Assembly (NCBI GenBank): GCA_000934455.1 | Contig: KN887581.1 | Span: 141,578-205,577, forward strand | Direction: 5' to 3' | DNA from: Apostichopus parvimensis | Lineage: Eukaryota > Echinodermata > Holothuroidea > Aspidochirotida > Stichopodidae | DNA length: 64,000 nucleotides | Shown here: positions 47,951 to 59,730 of the stretch, piece after piece | How positions within the stretch are numbered: position 1 is the stretch's first letter | Layout of the letters: the number at the start of each line of letters is the position of its first letter | The notes under the pieces: model-generated | What the model saw: the letters and a program-made list of their open reading frames with translations, nothing else | Told to the model about the DNA's origin: nothing | Database searches by the model: none | Made by a program: the position numbers and the translations under genes

Positions 47951-48340
47951 GTCACTCAATAATCAACGGTTAGTCAATTAATTTATTGAAGTTAGTCAAG
48001 TCAATAATCAGTTAATTCAAACAATATTAGTTAAATAAATCTAAAAGTGGAACTTACTATTTCCAACTTTTTTCGACCTTGCTTTGACAATTTTTCACCC
48101 AAGTAAATGTTCACTCAAGCAATAGTATGTGAACCGATGAATCAATCACTAAGTAATCAATAGACGAGTCAATAAGCAGTGATTCAATATTCAGTCGGTC
48201 AATCATTAATCAAGTAAATCTGTCAATAACCATTGCAACGATAGTCAAGTCAGTAATATTCAATTAATCAGTCAATCTCTCATCAGTGAATCGGTCAGTA
48301 CAGCTGTCAGACAGTCAAAAACTCATTAACGTCACATTCT
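47951..48340 (+). repeat. Second block of AGTCAATCAGTCAA-type repeats
   Basis: Same motif family as 47066-47690, resuming after the interposed 22-26-bp array. Confidence 0.65.
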
Positions 48341-49139
48341 ATGAATTCAGAGCTTTTAACATAATCAAAACGTTTAATTTGTCAACCATGTCAATTTAAC
48401 TTAATCAGCATGTCATTTTATGGGGCTTACGTGTAGATAGTTCCGTATGGTAAAGAAAAAGAATACAATTCAAAGCGCATACAACCATGTCCCGGGTAAC
48501 GCTAAATGCTACACTATTAATTGAAGACTTTTAACTCTTCATTCTACAAGTCAAAGATAAAGTGTACCGGATAGACTTTTCGTGAGTCCCGTACCACCAT
48601 CTTCTAATCTTACAAGAATCTTAACGGATCGAATTTTCGTCAGTCCCGTTATAGCAGTTTATACAGTGTTTAAAAGAAACTGTTGGAAACAAGTCTTCTT
48701 TTTAGAGCAGGAGTTCTGGACATTCTCTTTAACTTAAAAAACCACAGTTACTTAGACATTCAACTCCGGTTTACTATTGTAATCGAATAGGGTAGCCTAC
48801 TACTGCTGTTATCCTTAACAGTAAACCCATACATATTATTATTCATCCAACTGTGCATTACGTACAGATTCCAACAGTTATATTTTGCATTCATTAGTTC
48901 CAAGTTAAAAGTTCCATTTTGTACTGTTTTGTTAATTATTGAAGTTTTCAGTATATATATAGAATTACCAGTTATCAAAGTTCTTTCAAATTTCTTATAT
49001 CGTTTCTAGAAATAGTTTTAATCAGATTCACAAAGTGTGTTTTGTAATAATACTTCGTTATTGTATAAACCTTAAATAAACTGTTAAGTGTGTTTAAAAG
49101 AATAGAAAGCAATTTGATTTTGTAATATTGCAGTACATA
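48341..49139. other. Upstream of Helitron ORF; no gene seen
   Basis: AT-rich. GGATAGACTTTTCGTGAGTCCCGT-like and GGATCGAATTTTCGTCAGTCCCGT-like phrases form an imperfect direct repeat near 48569-48592 and 48626-48649. The Helitron 5' end could lie here, but I could not fix it. Confidence 0.45.
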
Positions 49140-50029
49140 ATGCCACGACGTTCCAAAAAATCCTATGCCACGCGCGCCAAATTGGCAGCTCATGCTGAAA
49201 AAAACAAAAAAACAAATGTAAGTACAACTGAAAATGTTCACGTGCATGCAGATGAAAAAACTTCCACTAGTAAACAAAATCAAACTACAGATGCTGTTCA
49301 TACAAACGATAATGTATATGTAGATGTGTTAGCAATAAAGTACATCAAGCGAATCAGAGGCACTTTTCACCAAGTCGATGAACAATTTTCTTTCGAATCA
49401 AAAGGTGCGCAATGTTCATGTAATTCGCTGGTAATGCTATGTAAGGTCGACAATATACTTGAAGATTTGATGCCGTGTCATGTAGATGACATGTTACGAA
49501 ATGGAGACCATTTATATAAAATCACTGCTCGAAAATTAGAGGCAAAAGGTCAGCTCGCTCATGACAGGTACCTAGAAATGATCAGTTCCCCACATATGTG
49601 GTCCTTGGACAGTACGCGTACGTAGTTGACTACCATGTTTTAAGATATGGCAGGCTTGATGAAGATCCCGAGAGTGATATCGACACGCTAGATGTTGAAT
49701 TACAGGCAGCTTTCACTGTATCACAGAAAAATATCTTGATTTTTGGTGGATATATAATGGCCGTATACAAAGACGTTACACATGATCAGTATCTCTTTTT
49801 CGACTCTCATTCACGAGACGAATCTGGATGTCCTACCCCAGATGGAACTGCGTTTGCAAAACTATTTCCAGATATTTATAGCTTGGTGAACTTCTTGCAT
49901 GTTTTGGCTGACAATTTGAATCTAAATCCAATAAATTTTGGAATTCAACCCCTTACCATCAACATCCTACCTGTTGCCAGCATTTACATGTACCAACACA
50001 TGATGAACATGATGTGGTCCAGAATGTAA
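49140..50029 (+). pseudogene. Helitron N-terminal C76/OTU-like cysteine protease domain
   Basis: Basic N-terminus from the ATG at 49140 (MPRRSKKSYATRAKLAAHAE), then a protease-like domain: GTFHQVDEQF, a probable catalytic Cys in GAQCSCNSL (TGT 49413-49415), then FFDSHSRD, which supplies the Asp and His (49801-49809), and PDGTAFAKLF. This pattern is that of the C76 deneddylase/OTU-like peptidases found in many large animal Helitrons. The reading frame shifts once near 49600; the catalytic residues lie on either side of the break. The second frame ends at 50027-50029. Confidence 0.75.
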
Positions 50030-50211
50030 CAAATATTCAAACTAGTGTAACTACTGTCAGTAAGCGTAATTATAGTCACAAGCAGAATAATTTGAGTGAC
50101 AGAAATCAAGAAGCAACACACGTGTGTCAAAATAACACAAACAAATGACAAATGTCTTAAAAAGCGAAAGAGATCTGAAGAACAAAACACATGAAATTAT
50201 GAAAGAAAAAG

Positions 50212-50470
50212 AAAACGTCAGCATTCAAAGGAACAATATCAAAATCCCCTAAAGGCACAGAAAAAAACCCGGCAAGCACGCCACCATTCAAAAGAACAAT
50301 ATCAAGACCCAGAAAAGGCGGAGAAAAAACGTCAGCAATCAAAAGAACAATATCAAGATCCTGAAAAAGCGGAGAAGAAACGACAGCATTGAAAAGAACA
50401 ATATGAAGATCCTGAAAAAGCGCAGAAAAAAAGACAGCATTCAAAAGAACAATATGAAGACCCAGCTAAA
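50212..50470 (+). repeat. 51-bp coding repeat, five units
   Basis: Units encode (K)KRQHSKEQYQDPEKAEK-like 17-residue repeats, highly charged and predicted helical. Nucleotide identity between units is high. One unit has a TGA in place of a sense codon (about 50390). It links the protease and DUF6570 regions of the Helitron protein. Confidence 0.88.
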
Positions 50471-51756
50471 AGAACAGCTAAAATCAAACAAAACCAACTC
50501 TCTACATTTAATAAACAATCGGACATTGAAGTTATTATTAAAAAATTAAAAAATTCTTGCAAAGAAGATCAACAACTGACGTACAGGTGTGAAATATGCG
50601 AACGCATTCCCTTCAGAAACCAGGTTATTGCATTGAAAAAAGAAAACTATAATTGTCGTGCACTGCAAAAATGCCTGCCGCCTGGTTTGACAATTGAAGG
50701 ATTACCCCATAGTGAAGATGCTTCTGCTCAAAAAGCATGGATCAGTGAAACCTGTCATCGAAATATTAAAGACAAACGTGTTCCAACATTAGCAATAGTA
50801 AACAAAATATCTCCGCATGAGCAACCGCCCGAAGTATCTCAGTTAAACATGCTTGAAAGACATTCAATATCTCCTGCAATTCCATTTATGAAATTGATCT
50901 CACTAATTAAGGGCTGTCAAAAAGGGACTGTCGGACAGGTTGTTTGCGTAAAAGCTGATGTAAGTACTGTTATACAATCTTTACCAAGACTACCAACAGA
51001 TGAAAGTCTCATCAGAGTAAAATTGAAAAGGAAGTTGCAATACAAAGGACACCACATGTGCCAGGATATTAATCCAGCGAAAATAAGAGCAGCCCTAGCG
51101 TGGTTAAAAGTTCACAACCCTGAGTATGAAGATATTGATATCGACTTCCAGGACTTTGATGACATTTTGGATGATCAATTGATTCACACTGAACAGCCCG
51201 AGGAACATGAAGATACTACTGATCAAGGTATTTTTCATCCAGATGAAATTTCATCAACCGACAGTGACAGTAATGATGATACTGGTGATAACGAGAACGA
51301 TCAGAATGAGAATGTAACAAATACATCAGCTCCTCTGTACTCATTTCTTCACCCAATTGACTTGCTCAGTACCTGGCTGATAAACATGATACATCAATTC
51401 TATCAGTTGCTCCAGGCGAAGGTAACACACCGCAAAAAGTTCTTGAAATGGAAGCAAAATGCTTTCCCGCAGAGTTTCCAGATGTTACAAATACATATAA
51501 CGAGAAAAGGAAGAAAAGGGTTTCGCCATCACGTTACTATAATTCTAGATTGTTTTCCGCAGATAATAGGTTTGCTCGAAACCCCGAATACATATTTTTG
51601 GCTTTATATGCAACGCAGGTTCAGCAGATTCATTCCAACATTTCTATCGCAATTAGAATAGGTTGTACAAAAACTGCAAATGGCAAACAAACCAAGGCGT
51701 CTATGTTACGAGATCATGAACAGGTCAAACAAGTTATTCAACGAGACGAAGGATAT
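50471..51756 (+). pseudogene. Helitron DUF6570-like region, first half of Rep
   Basis: CEICERIPFRNQVIALKKEN, CRALQKCLPPGLTIEG and later GCQKGTVGQVVCVKADVSTV, LPRLPTDESLIRVKLKRKL and the HHMCQDINPAKIRAALAWLK segment make a DUF6570-like region with Cys pairs near its start. A frame change near 51366 follows the acidic linker. The second frame (from about 51368) reads QYLADKHDTSILSVAPGEG, FPAEFPD and FLALYATQVQQIHSNISIA and ends at GY (51751-51756), exactly at the insertion's target duplication. Confidence 0.82.
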
Positions 51757-53671
51757 CAGGCGCATATCCAGGGGGGGCGTTGGGGGCGCGCGCCCCCCGG
51801 GTAAGGAAAAGAGGAGAGAAGAAAAAGAGGGGAAAAGAGGAGAGGAAGGAAGGGAAAAGAAAAGAAGAGAGGAGAAAAGGAGAGAGTAGAAAAAAAACAC
51901 GAAGACACCGGGAAGAGAAAGAGGAACAGTGACATCATTACAGCGCTGATCCCTACTATATACACATGGCCGGGTAGCCAGTGACGGATTTCGGAAGGGG
52001 CGTTCTCCTCACCCTACCCCATACACCGACAACTCCATTTTTGACGTTTCCAATTTTCCTCTCTCACTAATGTATCTATATGTATACTATATATGGTCTA
52101 TCATAACGCGTGTGTGTGTGTGTATGGACGTCTTAAACAATTGTGCTATGAAACCAACTGTGGCTGGTTTCGAACTCGACTAAGTCGTCGGGGAACATGA
52201 AGCATTCCGGGAAGGGGGATCACCCCCCCCCCCCACTGGGCATATTTTGTTTATGATATCGCTAGTAATTTCAAAATAGAAAATGCTTTGATGCAACTAA
52301 CAAGGCCTGGGTAGTGCCATTTCCAGCGATCTGGAAGGCATTTTCGGCCAAAATTTTCTTATACGCTTCGCGCCAACTCATGGTGGCGCTACGCTTAGAT
52401 AGTTTGCCTACAGGCTTCGCCTCTCCCTTGGCAAATTCTTCGCTACGCGCCTGTTCGAATTGTATAGCAAACAGCAGATGTCACATCATATCAGTGCAGC
52501 ATGAAAATGGCCCCTGAACAGCCTGAAAACTGTCGATGTGTGTAGTCAAAGGCGTAGGAGCCCAATTTGATTTGGGGGGCTGTAACGACTTGCCCGAAAA
52601 ATATAACCTAAATTTTTCGCGCGCGTTGAACATGTCAATGTCATATAAGCAAGCATCGGTTATTACATAGGATGCCATCGTGTACCGTACGGTCCGTGGA
52701 AGTTGCGCAGTATACCGCGGGATGTTAATGTAAACAACGAAATGTCTTATGTAGATGCAGAAAAAGCATGGTCCAATTATGTCAAATTCTCTTTTACATT
52801 AGTAATGGCGAATTAGTCGGCAAATCTTACAACTTTATTTTAATTATCAAGGAGATATTTTATAAGCTATACATTGCCTTTAGCTACATCATTGCAATTT
52901 GATTTTTCTTTCAGTAGGTGGCCGAAAAATTCACAGTATATTGCCCTAATTTTCAGGAAAAAATATTTGGTTGGGGGCTGCAGCCCCCCCCCCCCCCCGG
53001 CTCCTACGCCTATGTGTGTATTGTTCGGTTTCGGAAATATCTGCTATTTGTTTTATTTCCTTCAACCAAGTTTTATAATAGCCGTTATAAGAGGTTTTAA
53101 TATTTGTACACCAATAAATTAACTGTGTCTGAACTTTCGAAAATTTACTGACCATTATTCTTCATCATACTTCCCTCTACTCGTGTAATTTTGACCGGTC
53201 TGTTAGGGGTTGAAGGAGGTTTTCTATATTGGTTGTCCATAGATGACATTTTTTGCAACATAATGGGTATGTTTTCAAGTGAGTTTATTCACGAGAAATG
53301 TGAATTTTCAAATTCGGAACAAATAATGGGCTGAAAACATTGAAAAGTGCGGCCGTCGGGTATTGTGGCCCGCGACGTAGAATCACCTACAAAAGCAATG
53401 ATCCACAGGACATGCGATCAGGTCGAACATGATGTGTGACTGGTGACAATCTTCAAAAAAGGTTATGGATGGGGAAAAAAATATTTCAAAATACTTGGTT
53501 CTCAGGCAAAAGTGTTCATCTGGTTGGTCATTTTCAAGCCCGAGAAGTGCCATTTCCGGTGATCTGGGGGGTATAAACACCAGAAATTTTCTTGTTGCGC
53601 CAACCGATGGTGGCGCTCCGCTTAGATAGTAATTCGCGCCCCCCGGGTTAGAAAATCCTGGATACGCCCCT
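51757..53671. mobile_element. hAT-like insertion in the Helitron, 1915 bp
   Basis: The ends are CAGGCGCATATCCAGG and CCTGGATACGCCCCTG (inverted, two mismatches in 16) and GGATAT is duplicated on both sides (51751-51756, 53672-53677). Removing the insert and one GGATAT joins the Helitron frame without loss. Internally there are long G and C tracts, and a block shared between 52312-52410 and 53544-53630 (GTGCCATTTCC, GATCTGG, GGTGGCGCT, CGCTTAGATAG). No transposase is encoded. The 6-bp duplication is short for hAT (usually 8), so the superfamily is tentative. Confidence 0.8.
52545..53011. mobile_element. 467-bp MITE nested in the hAT-like insertion
   Basis: The ends AAAGGCGTAGGAGCC and GGCTCCTACGCCT are inverted repeats, and ATGTGTGTA is duplicated on both sides (52536-52544, 53012-53020). 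G-rich and C-rich tracts sit just inside the ends. No ORF. The 8-9-bp duplication fits hAT or Mutator-type MITEs. Confidence 0.78.
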
Positions 53672-53677
53672 GGATAT

Positions 53678-55660
53678 AGATTCTTGACGCAGATCAGAGG
53701 CACACCTGTATATTGGGAAAAATCGAAACGAGATATATTTGCAATGATTCGATAATTACGAATTCACACATTCTTTTTCACATTTAGCGCCGCTGATAGA
53801 CGTTGGATAGAAATAGACAATGCCATCCTTAGATCACAAGGAAAGCCAACTATGAGCCCGGAACAGCACAAGAACATGACATGGGAACAACATTGCGATA
53901 TCATCATTTCCAATCCTGCAGCAGCTGCTAGAATGTTCCAGCAGAGAGTGTATACCTTCATTAATGATGTCATTATGTCTCAAGCTAACCCGATTGGCAA
54001 GGTAGAGGATTACTATTACAGAACGGAGTTTCAGCAAAGAGGTTGGCCATATATTCACATGGTTATACGGGATGCACCACGGTTGAATGAAGACCCGAAA
54101 GATCAAGTTACAGAGTTTGTTGATAAGTATATTTCATGTGAAGTTCCACCCGAAAATGACAAACTACTATACGAAATTGTAACCAGCGTACAGCTGCATA
54201 GTAAAAATCACACAAAATCATGCACAAAAACTGGAAAAGTATGCCGTTTTTATTTTCCGAAACCCCCATCCAACAAGAACGTTTGTTTGTCAACCTGTAG
54301 CCCCCGTACAAGGAAATGTAGAAGATTGTAGTTATAAGGCAGCCCTTGAAGAAACAGTGGAAGAAGAGAAGAAAGCCAAACAAACGCTGAACATTTTTTG
54401 GGAACAATTGCAAGATGGTGACAATACTCACATAGATTTCAATCAAGTTCTCCATACAGCAGGAATACGACATACGAATACGTCTGAATTTGAGGGTTAT
54501 TTAGCATTAGTGTCGCCAAAGGCACACCATTTACCTCAAACGACAAGTCAAAGTTCAGTGGATCAATAATTATAATCCACACCTGATTCGCTGCTGGAAT
54601 GGAAACATGGACATTCAGTATGTAATAGATGCTTATGCTTGTGTGATGTACATGCTTTCTTATATCACAAAAACTGAAAGTGAAATGGGTGATTTGCTGA
54701 AAAATGCTGAAAAAGAGGCCAGAGAAGGAAACACCGATGCTGTAGCACAGCTAAGAAAACTCGGAAGTGTATACCTTCAAAACAGAGAAATCAGTGTCAT
54801 GGGAGCTATATATCTAATCTCCAGCATGCCTTTGCGAAGTAGTACACGAAATGTCATATTTCTACAAATTTCTTTGGACGGACAAAAAAATATCCTTACC
54901 ACTGAATCAACTACAAGCAAATGCAGGAAAATCTGATCAAGTCTGGATGCCATCTCAAATTGACAAATACTTAGGTAGACCCAGGACACGTAAATACAAT
55001 ATCATGTGTATGGCAAAATTTTTCTCAAATCACAACCAAGTATCAAACCAATCAGGCAATGTCAGTACAGATTTAGATAGAGAATCGGATGACGAAACAG
55101 AGGAGGACACAGATGAGAAACTGTATGATGAAACAGATTCTCAAGATTTTCAAGTAAGAGAAGAACAACTATACGATGAAACACAAGAAGAAAATAACAT
55201 GACTGCGTCTCATCAACAAGACAATACAACACGATCTAAACAGCGCCAGAAAACAAAACCAATTCAGTTGCGAAACTGTTCCGTGAAAATGAAAGAACGT
55301 CAACGGAAACCACCTGTTATTCGCTACCCACGAATTTCAATGAAGAAAGATAAAGAGCGATATCATATGAACATGCTACGCTTAACTCAACCTTATAGAA
55401 ATCAACATGTCAAACCGGCAGACTATCCAACCTATGAAAGTTACCACTTGACAGGTTACACAACAATTAACGGCAAGAAACTACAGGTTAAAAAAGTAGT
55501 GACAGAAAATATGAAAGAGTTTGAACCCAAAACAGAAGAACTTGATGAAGCGTGGGAAGGACTTCAGGATGTAGTCGATTTTCAAGATGCTTGGGCAGCA
55601 ATTAATCCACAAGGCGAACAGCAACTTCTGATGATAAGTTAGACCATGTCACACTTGTAG
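53678..55660 (+). pseudogene. Helitron Rep (HUH/Y2) domain and linker
   Basis: Continues from the insertion with RFLTQIRGTPVYWEKSKRDI, a TFSAADRRW segment, then EFQQRGWPYIHM at about 54029-54061. This is the HUH metal-binding site, but the first His of H-x-H is Tyr (TAT 54050-54052) and about three residues usually after it are missing. A His/Cys cluster (HSKNHTKSCTKTGKVCRFYF) follows. Near 54640-54680, [15 protein letters not shown] keeps both candidate nucleophilic tyrosines. Frame changes occur near 54300, 54540 and 54880. The tail to 55642 is acidic then basic (KERQRKPPVIRYPR), the usual bridge to the helicase. Rep would nick and join single strands in rolling-circle transposition; this copy could not. 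Confidence 0.82.
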
Positions 55661-57121
55661 ACTCTGATGATGATTTTGCTGAATTAGAATTACCAGAACT
55701 TCAGAGACGTAATAGATCTCATGCAAATGACACACACAGATGTGCGATTGAAACATGTATTCCGCAAATAACTGAAGACCAAGCACAGTCCATGATGCGT
55801 AAAGTAAACGATAAGCAACGTCAATTATTTAATCGTATCAGTAAATGGTGTGACGACAAAGCAAGAGATCCGACAGTACCGCCATTTCACATCTTTCTCA
55901 ATTGAGGTGCAGGAACGGGAAAGTCACATAATATCAACTGCATGAAATACTATGCACAAAAGGCGTTCGCATCAATGACCGAATCTTCCGATAATATTAC
56001 AGTGTTATTAGTTGCTCACACTGGAACAGCTGCGTTCAACATCTGTGGTGAAACAATCTGTTCAGCCTTAAAAATCAGTCCTAAATCTCCCAAAGACTAC
56101 AGACCTCTTTCAGAAGAATCACTCAACACACTTCGCTCAAAGTATCATCATATGCAGCTCTTGATTATCGACGAGATCTCAATGGTCAGTGTACAGCAGC
56201 TATGATACATACACGGACGGTTGCAACAAATCAAAGGAACATCCCATACTTCATATTTCGGCAATATATCTATCTTGGCAGTGTGGGATTTCTTTCAACT
56301 ACCACCGATAAGCCCACCAACACCATTATGTTTTCCGCACAAAGAAATCTTGAAAGACCTATGGAATTCTCTTTTTCAAAAAGTTTAACTGACTGAAATA
56401 ATGCGCCAAAAAGATGACGCTGTCTTTGCCCAAATGCTCAACCGACTTCGTGTACGGAAAGAAACTGAACCACTGACAGAAGCAGACACACAGTTGGTAG
56501 AATCACGAACAGTCAAAGACAATGCTCTAACAGCTCCTCCTGAAGCTTTGCATTTGTTTTACCTCAACAAAGACGTTGATAGCCACAACGAAACAAAGCT
56601 TACCTCCTTGAATACTGAAATATTTACCATCAGAGCCGCTGATGTTGACCAAATGGGTGGAAGAGTCATAAAAGTCCATGAAACACCACACACCACATCA
56701 CGTAAAGATGATACATAGTTAGTTTCATACCTGAAATTAGCAGTTTGTGCCCCGTACAATGCTTATAGCTAATGTGGATGTATCAGACGGTTCGTGCAAT
56801 GGTGTCTCCGGTACAATGAAAGGAATTAAATTTGGACGCTCGATTAACATGCCAAAAGTTGTATACGTCAAGTTTGACAGTGAAAGAATTGGGACTAACA
56901 CACGAATATCACAACCTATACCACCACAGTATTCAGGATGCGTCCCTATTACGCCACGCAAAGACATCTTTCAGCTGAAAGGAAAAACTTACACAACGAC
57001 GAGAGAACAAATGCCATTGAAGCTCGCATGGGCTGTCACTATTCACAAAGTACAAGGACAAACAACTGAAAAAGCGGTAATATCTTTGAAAGGTCTCAGA
57101 ACAGCAAAGGCTTATGTATGA
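55661..57121 (+). pseudogene. Helitron PIF1-like helicase, truncated
   Basis: The frame is free of indels from about 55640 to 56718 and carries Walker A (GAGTGKSH at 55906-55929), Walker B ([11 protein letters not shown] at about 56161-56193), DFFQLPP and LTEIMRQ. Stops interrupt it at 55903 (TGA, first Gly position of Walker A), 56203 (TGA), 56386 (TAA) and 56716 (TAG). Trp (56284-56286) stands in place of Gly before DFFQLPP. A one-base change near 56755 shifts to the final frame, with MLIANVDVSDGSCNGVSG and WAVTIHKVQGQT. The protein stops at KAYV (57119), just before the conserved ALSR segment of PIF1 helicases. Confidence 0.85.
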
Positions 57122-57126
57122 GGCGC

Positions 57127-57352
57127 CATGTGTGACAAAATTATATACCAAATATATTGATTATAACTCCTCATATATATTAGTTATGCCGCAATATATA
57201 TAACTTACTCGTACACCTCATATATATAGGTTATGCATAACCTATTTTCATTATGCATAACATATATATCATAGGAAGTCATATATTTTGCTATTATAAT
57301 CGATATATATATATATATATATAAATAGGTCCGTACGGCTTTCCGTATAATT
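57127..57352. mobile_element. AT-rich TIR element cutting off the Helitron end
   Basis: GTGTGACAAAATTATA at the left and its inverse TATAATTTTGTCACAC at the right enclose about 195 bp, mainly variants of CATATATATAGGTTATGCATAAC and an (AT)n run. No ORF. No target duplication recognised. It begins at the point where the Helitron helicase stops matching its family. Confidence 0.65.
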
Positions 57353-57959
57353 TTGTCACACTCGGCGAGCTCATTATATATAGGTTATAGACGAGCGAGC
57401 AGCACGCGAATGGGCGGTGCCATGTTAGACACTTGTCATACGTGGGCGGGGCGTAAGCAAATACCAGCGCTGTATAGCATGAACAACAACAGTGTGCATG
57501 TATTACAATTATGCAACGTTGGTGCGTGCAGACGTACTATACCTATACTATACTACTAGTACTAGGTGCGTGCATATATGTGCATGCCTGCACTTTCAAA
57601 GAAATTGATGTACCTGGTTTTGTCACCGCGTTTTCATCCATTTCTAACATATTTAGCGAAGCAATTTCGTTACATCATACTTCAGACGACCACAGAGCCT
57701 TTATCCTTCAAGGGCGGGTTGACGCTGCCATCAATTTTGTTCAGGTTTCGCTGGATGTACTTTCCCGGCCCCAAGGACTACGCTCAGGCATACATTTGAC
57801 AGATCCATGCAGAGATCCAGGAGATCAAACATCCAATGTTAGTGGCTTACATCAGCTTCTCTTAGCTTTTAGAAAATGTACGGGCACAGATATCGTCAGG
57901 TAGAGAGCACGAAGACAACGACGACGCTTACCGGTTCCAGTGTCCTCGAGAGAAACTTG

Positions 57960-58200
57960 AAAGTGCTGGTCGACCACGTTAAGAGGCCTAGGTTAGCGGT
58001 AGCCTAACCTAGACTAGGCTAAGTTAGGCCTAGTCTAGTCATTAAACTGTGCACCTCCACATATGAACTGGTACAGTGGTACTATGTAAAGGTTTGTGCA
58101 ACGTACCGTAACACACAGCCCAGTTCATGGACTAGCCTAGCCTAAATTTAGGCCTAGCCTAAGTACTTAGGCCTAGGGCTATGAATAAGCACCTGTCTCC
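57960..58200. repeat. AGGCCT/TAGCCTA palindromic cluster
   Basis: Dense short palindromes (TAGGCCTA, CTAGCCTAG, TTAGGCCTAG) occur within an intron of the integrase-type gene. This style of simple repeat is common in echinoderm DNA and also appears sparsely elsewhere in the window. Confidence 0.5.
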
Positions 58201-58293
58201 CCCATGACTGTCTGGGAATGGCATTTACTAATGGTCCTCTGGAAGGAATTGGGCTCGATTTAATGATGCGTACCACAGTGCTTAGCGCTAGGA

Positions 58294-59730
58294 TCATAAT
58301 TTAGGGGGATCCCCCTCCCCCCCCCCAATTTTTTTCTGGGGGTGAAAGAAATTGGGGGGATTTCGACAATTTGGGAGAGATTCTGGATCGCGAATACCAA
58401 AATTAAGCGTACATTGAGACTTCTTTAACATAAAATGAAGTTGTACTAGTTGGGCATTGGTAGTACAAATTATAAGCTGATAAAATAAAGCAACACAGTG
58501 CAGACCCCTAAAATCCCCCCCCCCCCAAAGGAATTCCACAATGCGGGATCGGCAAGAAAAGTGTGAACACTGGCGTACCAGTTAGTAACATACCCCAACA
58601 TAACCAATAACACTAAAAGCAACTACGCCTAATTGATTTGTTTATCCTATCAATAAATATTGTAACATAATATCTAAATCCTAAGCTGTCATACTACGAT
58701 AGCCTAGGCATATAATAACACCAGCTTTTGATGTTTTTATTTTTAGGATTAACAAAAATCAGGGAGGCCTAGCCTACACATGATTAAATCAAGCCAGAAA
58801 TTTGCCCATGGTGCCCGTTACTAACGCCTATCAACCTGCTACTAACCAGTCTGCTAGGCCTATGCTATGTATGCATAACCTAACCTACTTAGTAAAATGG
58901 GCTAGCCCTTGTACAGGGCTCTGTGTTTACGTAATACTACAAATTTAAGAGGTGGTAAGATAAACACACAGCCCTGTTTAGGAGAGAAACATTAATAATT
59001 GAATACTGTTATATTAGTAGCCTGCTCAAAAACAATATTATATTCATGGTCAGGGGCTATGTTTTCTGACTTAGGCCTATAAAAAAGGGCAAATAAAAAA
59101 TTAGTAGTGTTTCTCGTTCCCGCCCACAATTTCTATTTTTTTATTGCAACTCTTTAACATTGAAAATATCAATATCTACTGAAAAAAATCTTCTTCTGGT
59201 CGCACAAATCATCTCTGCCGATCAGTGCCATGTTTTTCCATTTAGTATTCATTACGTAGCGAATGAATACTCCAATCCTGTAGTGTACGTCTGTAAATAA
59301 AAATTTCAAAATAAATAAAAGGCACAGAAACTTTTGTTAATTTTTTTTAAGGGTTTATCACAGAAATTGCATTCCATGTTGTGACCCAAAGGGGGTCTGC
59401 GAAAATATTGAAGCGAGTTGGGTGCTGCAAAGAAAACAAAGTACCGGCAGAATTTCGGCAATTCTCTTAAAATCATATTTCAACGAAATGCTTTGCTTCT
59501 TATTTCCATAGGTAAATTTTAATTAAAAAAACACATGGCAACCACAAAGTGAATACTTATAAGGTGGTAGTAACACTAACCACAAATAACTTGTTCCCCC
59601 CCCCCCCCCCACCATAAAAAGCCTCCTAATTACTGCTGGAGGACTACGTTCAACCTATTCAACTCTGGTATTCAGATAAAGATTACAAACCAATTGCATT
59701 GTGAAATGATGTGTCCTATTTGTGTTTCAG
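58294..59730. other. Intron; G/C-tract repeat, otherwise nothing
   Basis: 58300-58540 has poly-C, GGGGG and a matching poly-C tract at its right side, so it may be a decayed MITE. The remainder is AT-rich. No gene. Confidence 0.4.

Larger units (their letters stand above)
49140..57121 (+). mobile_element. Damaged Helitron with nested insertion
   Basis: One colinear, repeatedly frame-broken coding region holds a C76/OTU-like protease domain, a Lys-rich 17-residue repeat, a DUF6570-like region, a Helitron Rep (HUH/Y2) domain and a PIF1-like helicase. That is the order of large animal Helitron proteins. It is interrupted at 51757-53671 by a hAT-like element. The 3' end is cut off shortly before the helicase C-terminus by the TIR element at 57127. 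No 5'-TC or 3'-CTRR hairpin was found. Confidence 0.88.

Noticed and set aside
47728-47973. 81-residue ORF with repeated LNNWH phrases
   Set aside because: It is a translation of the 22-26-bp minisatellite.
51680-51965. Lys/Glu-rich and Phe/Ser-rich ORFs on both strands
   Set aside because: They come from a GA-rich simple sequence inside the hAT-like insertion.
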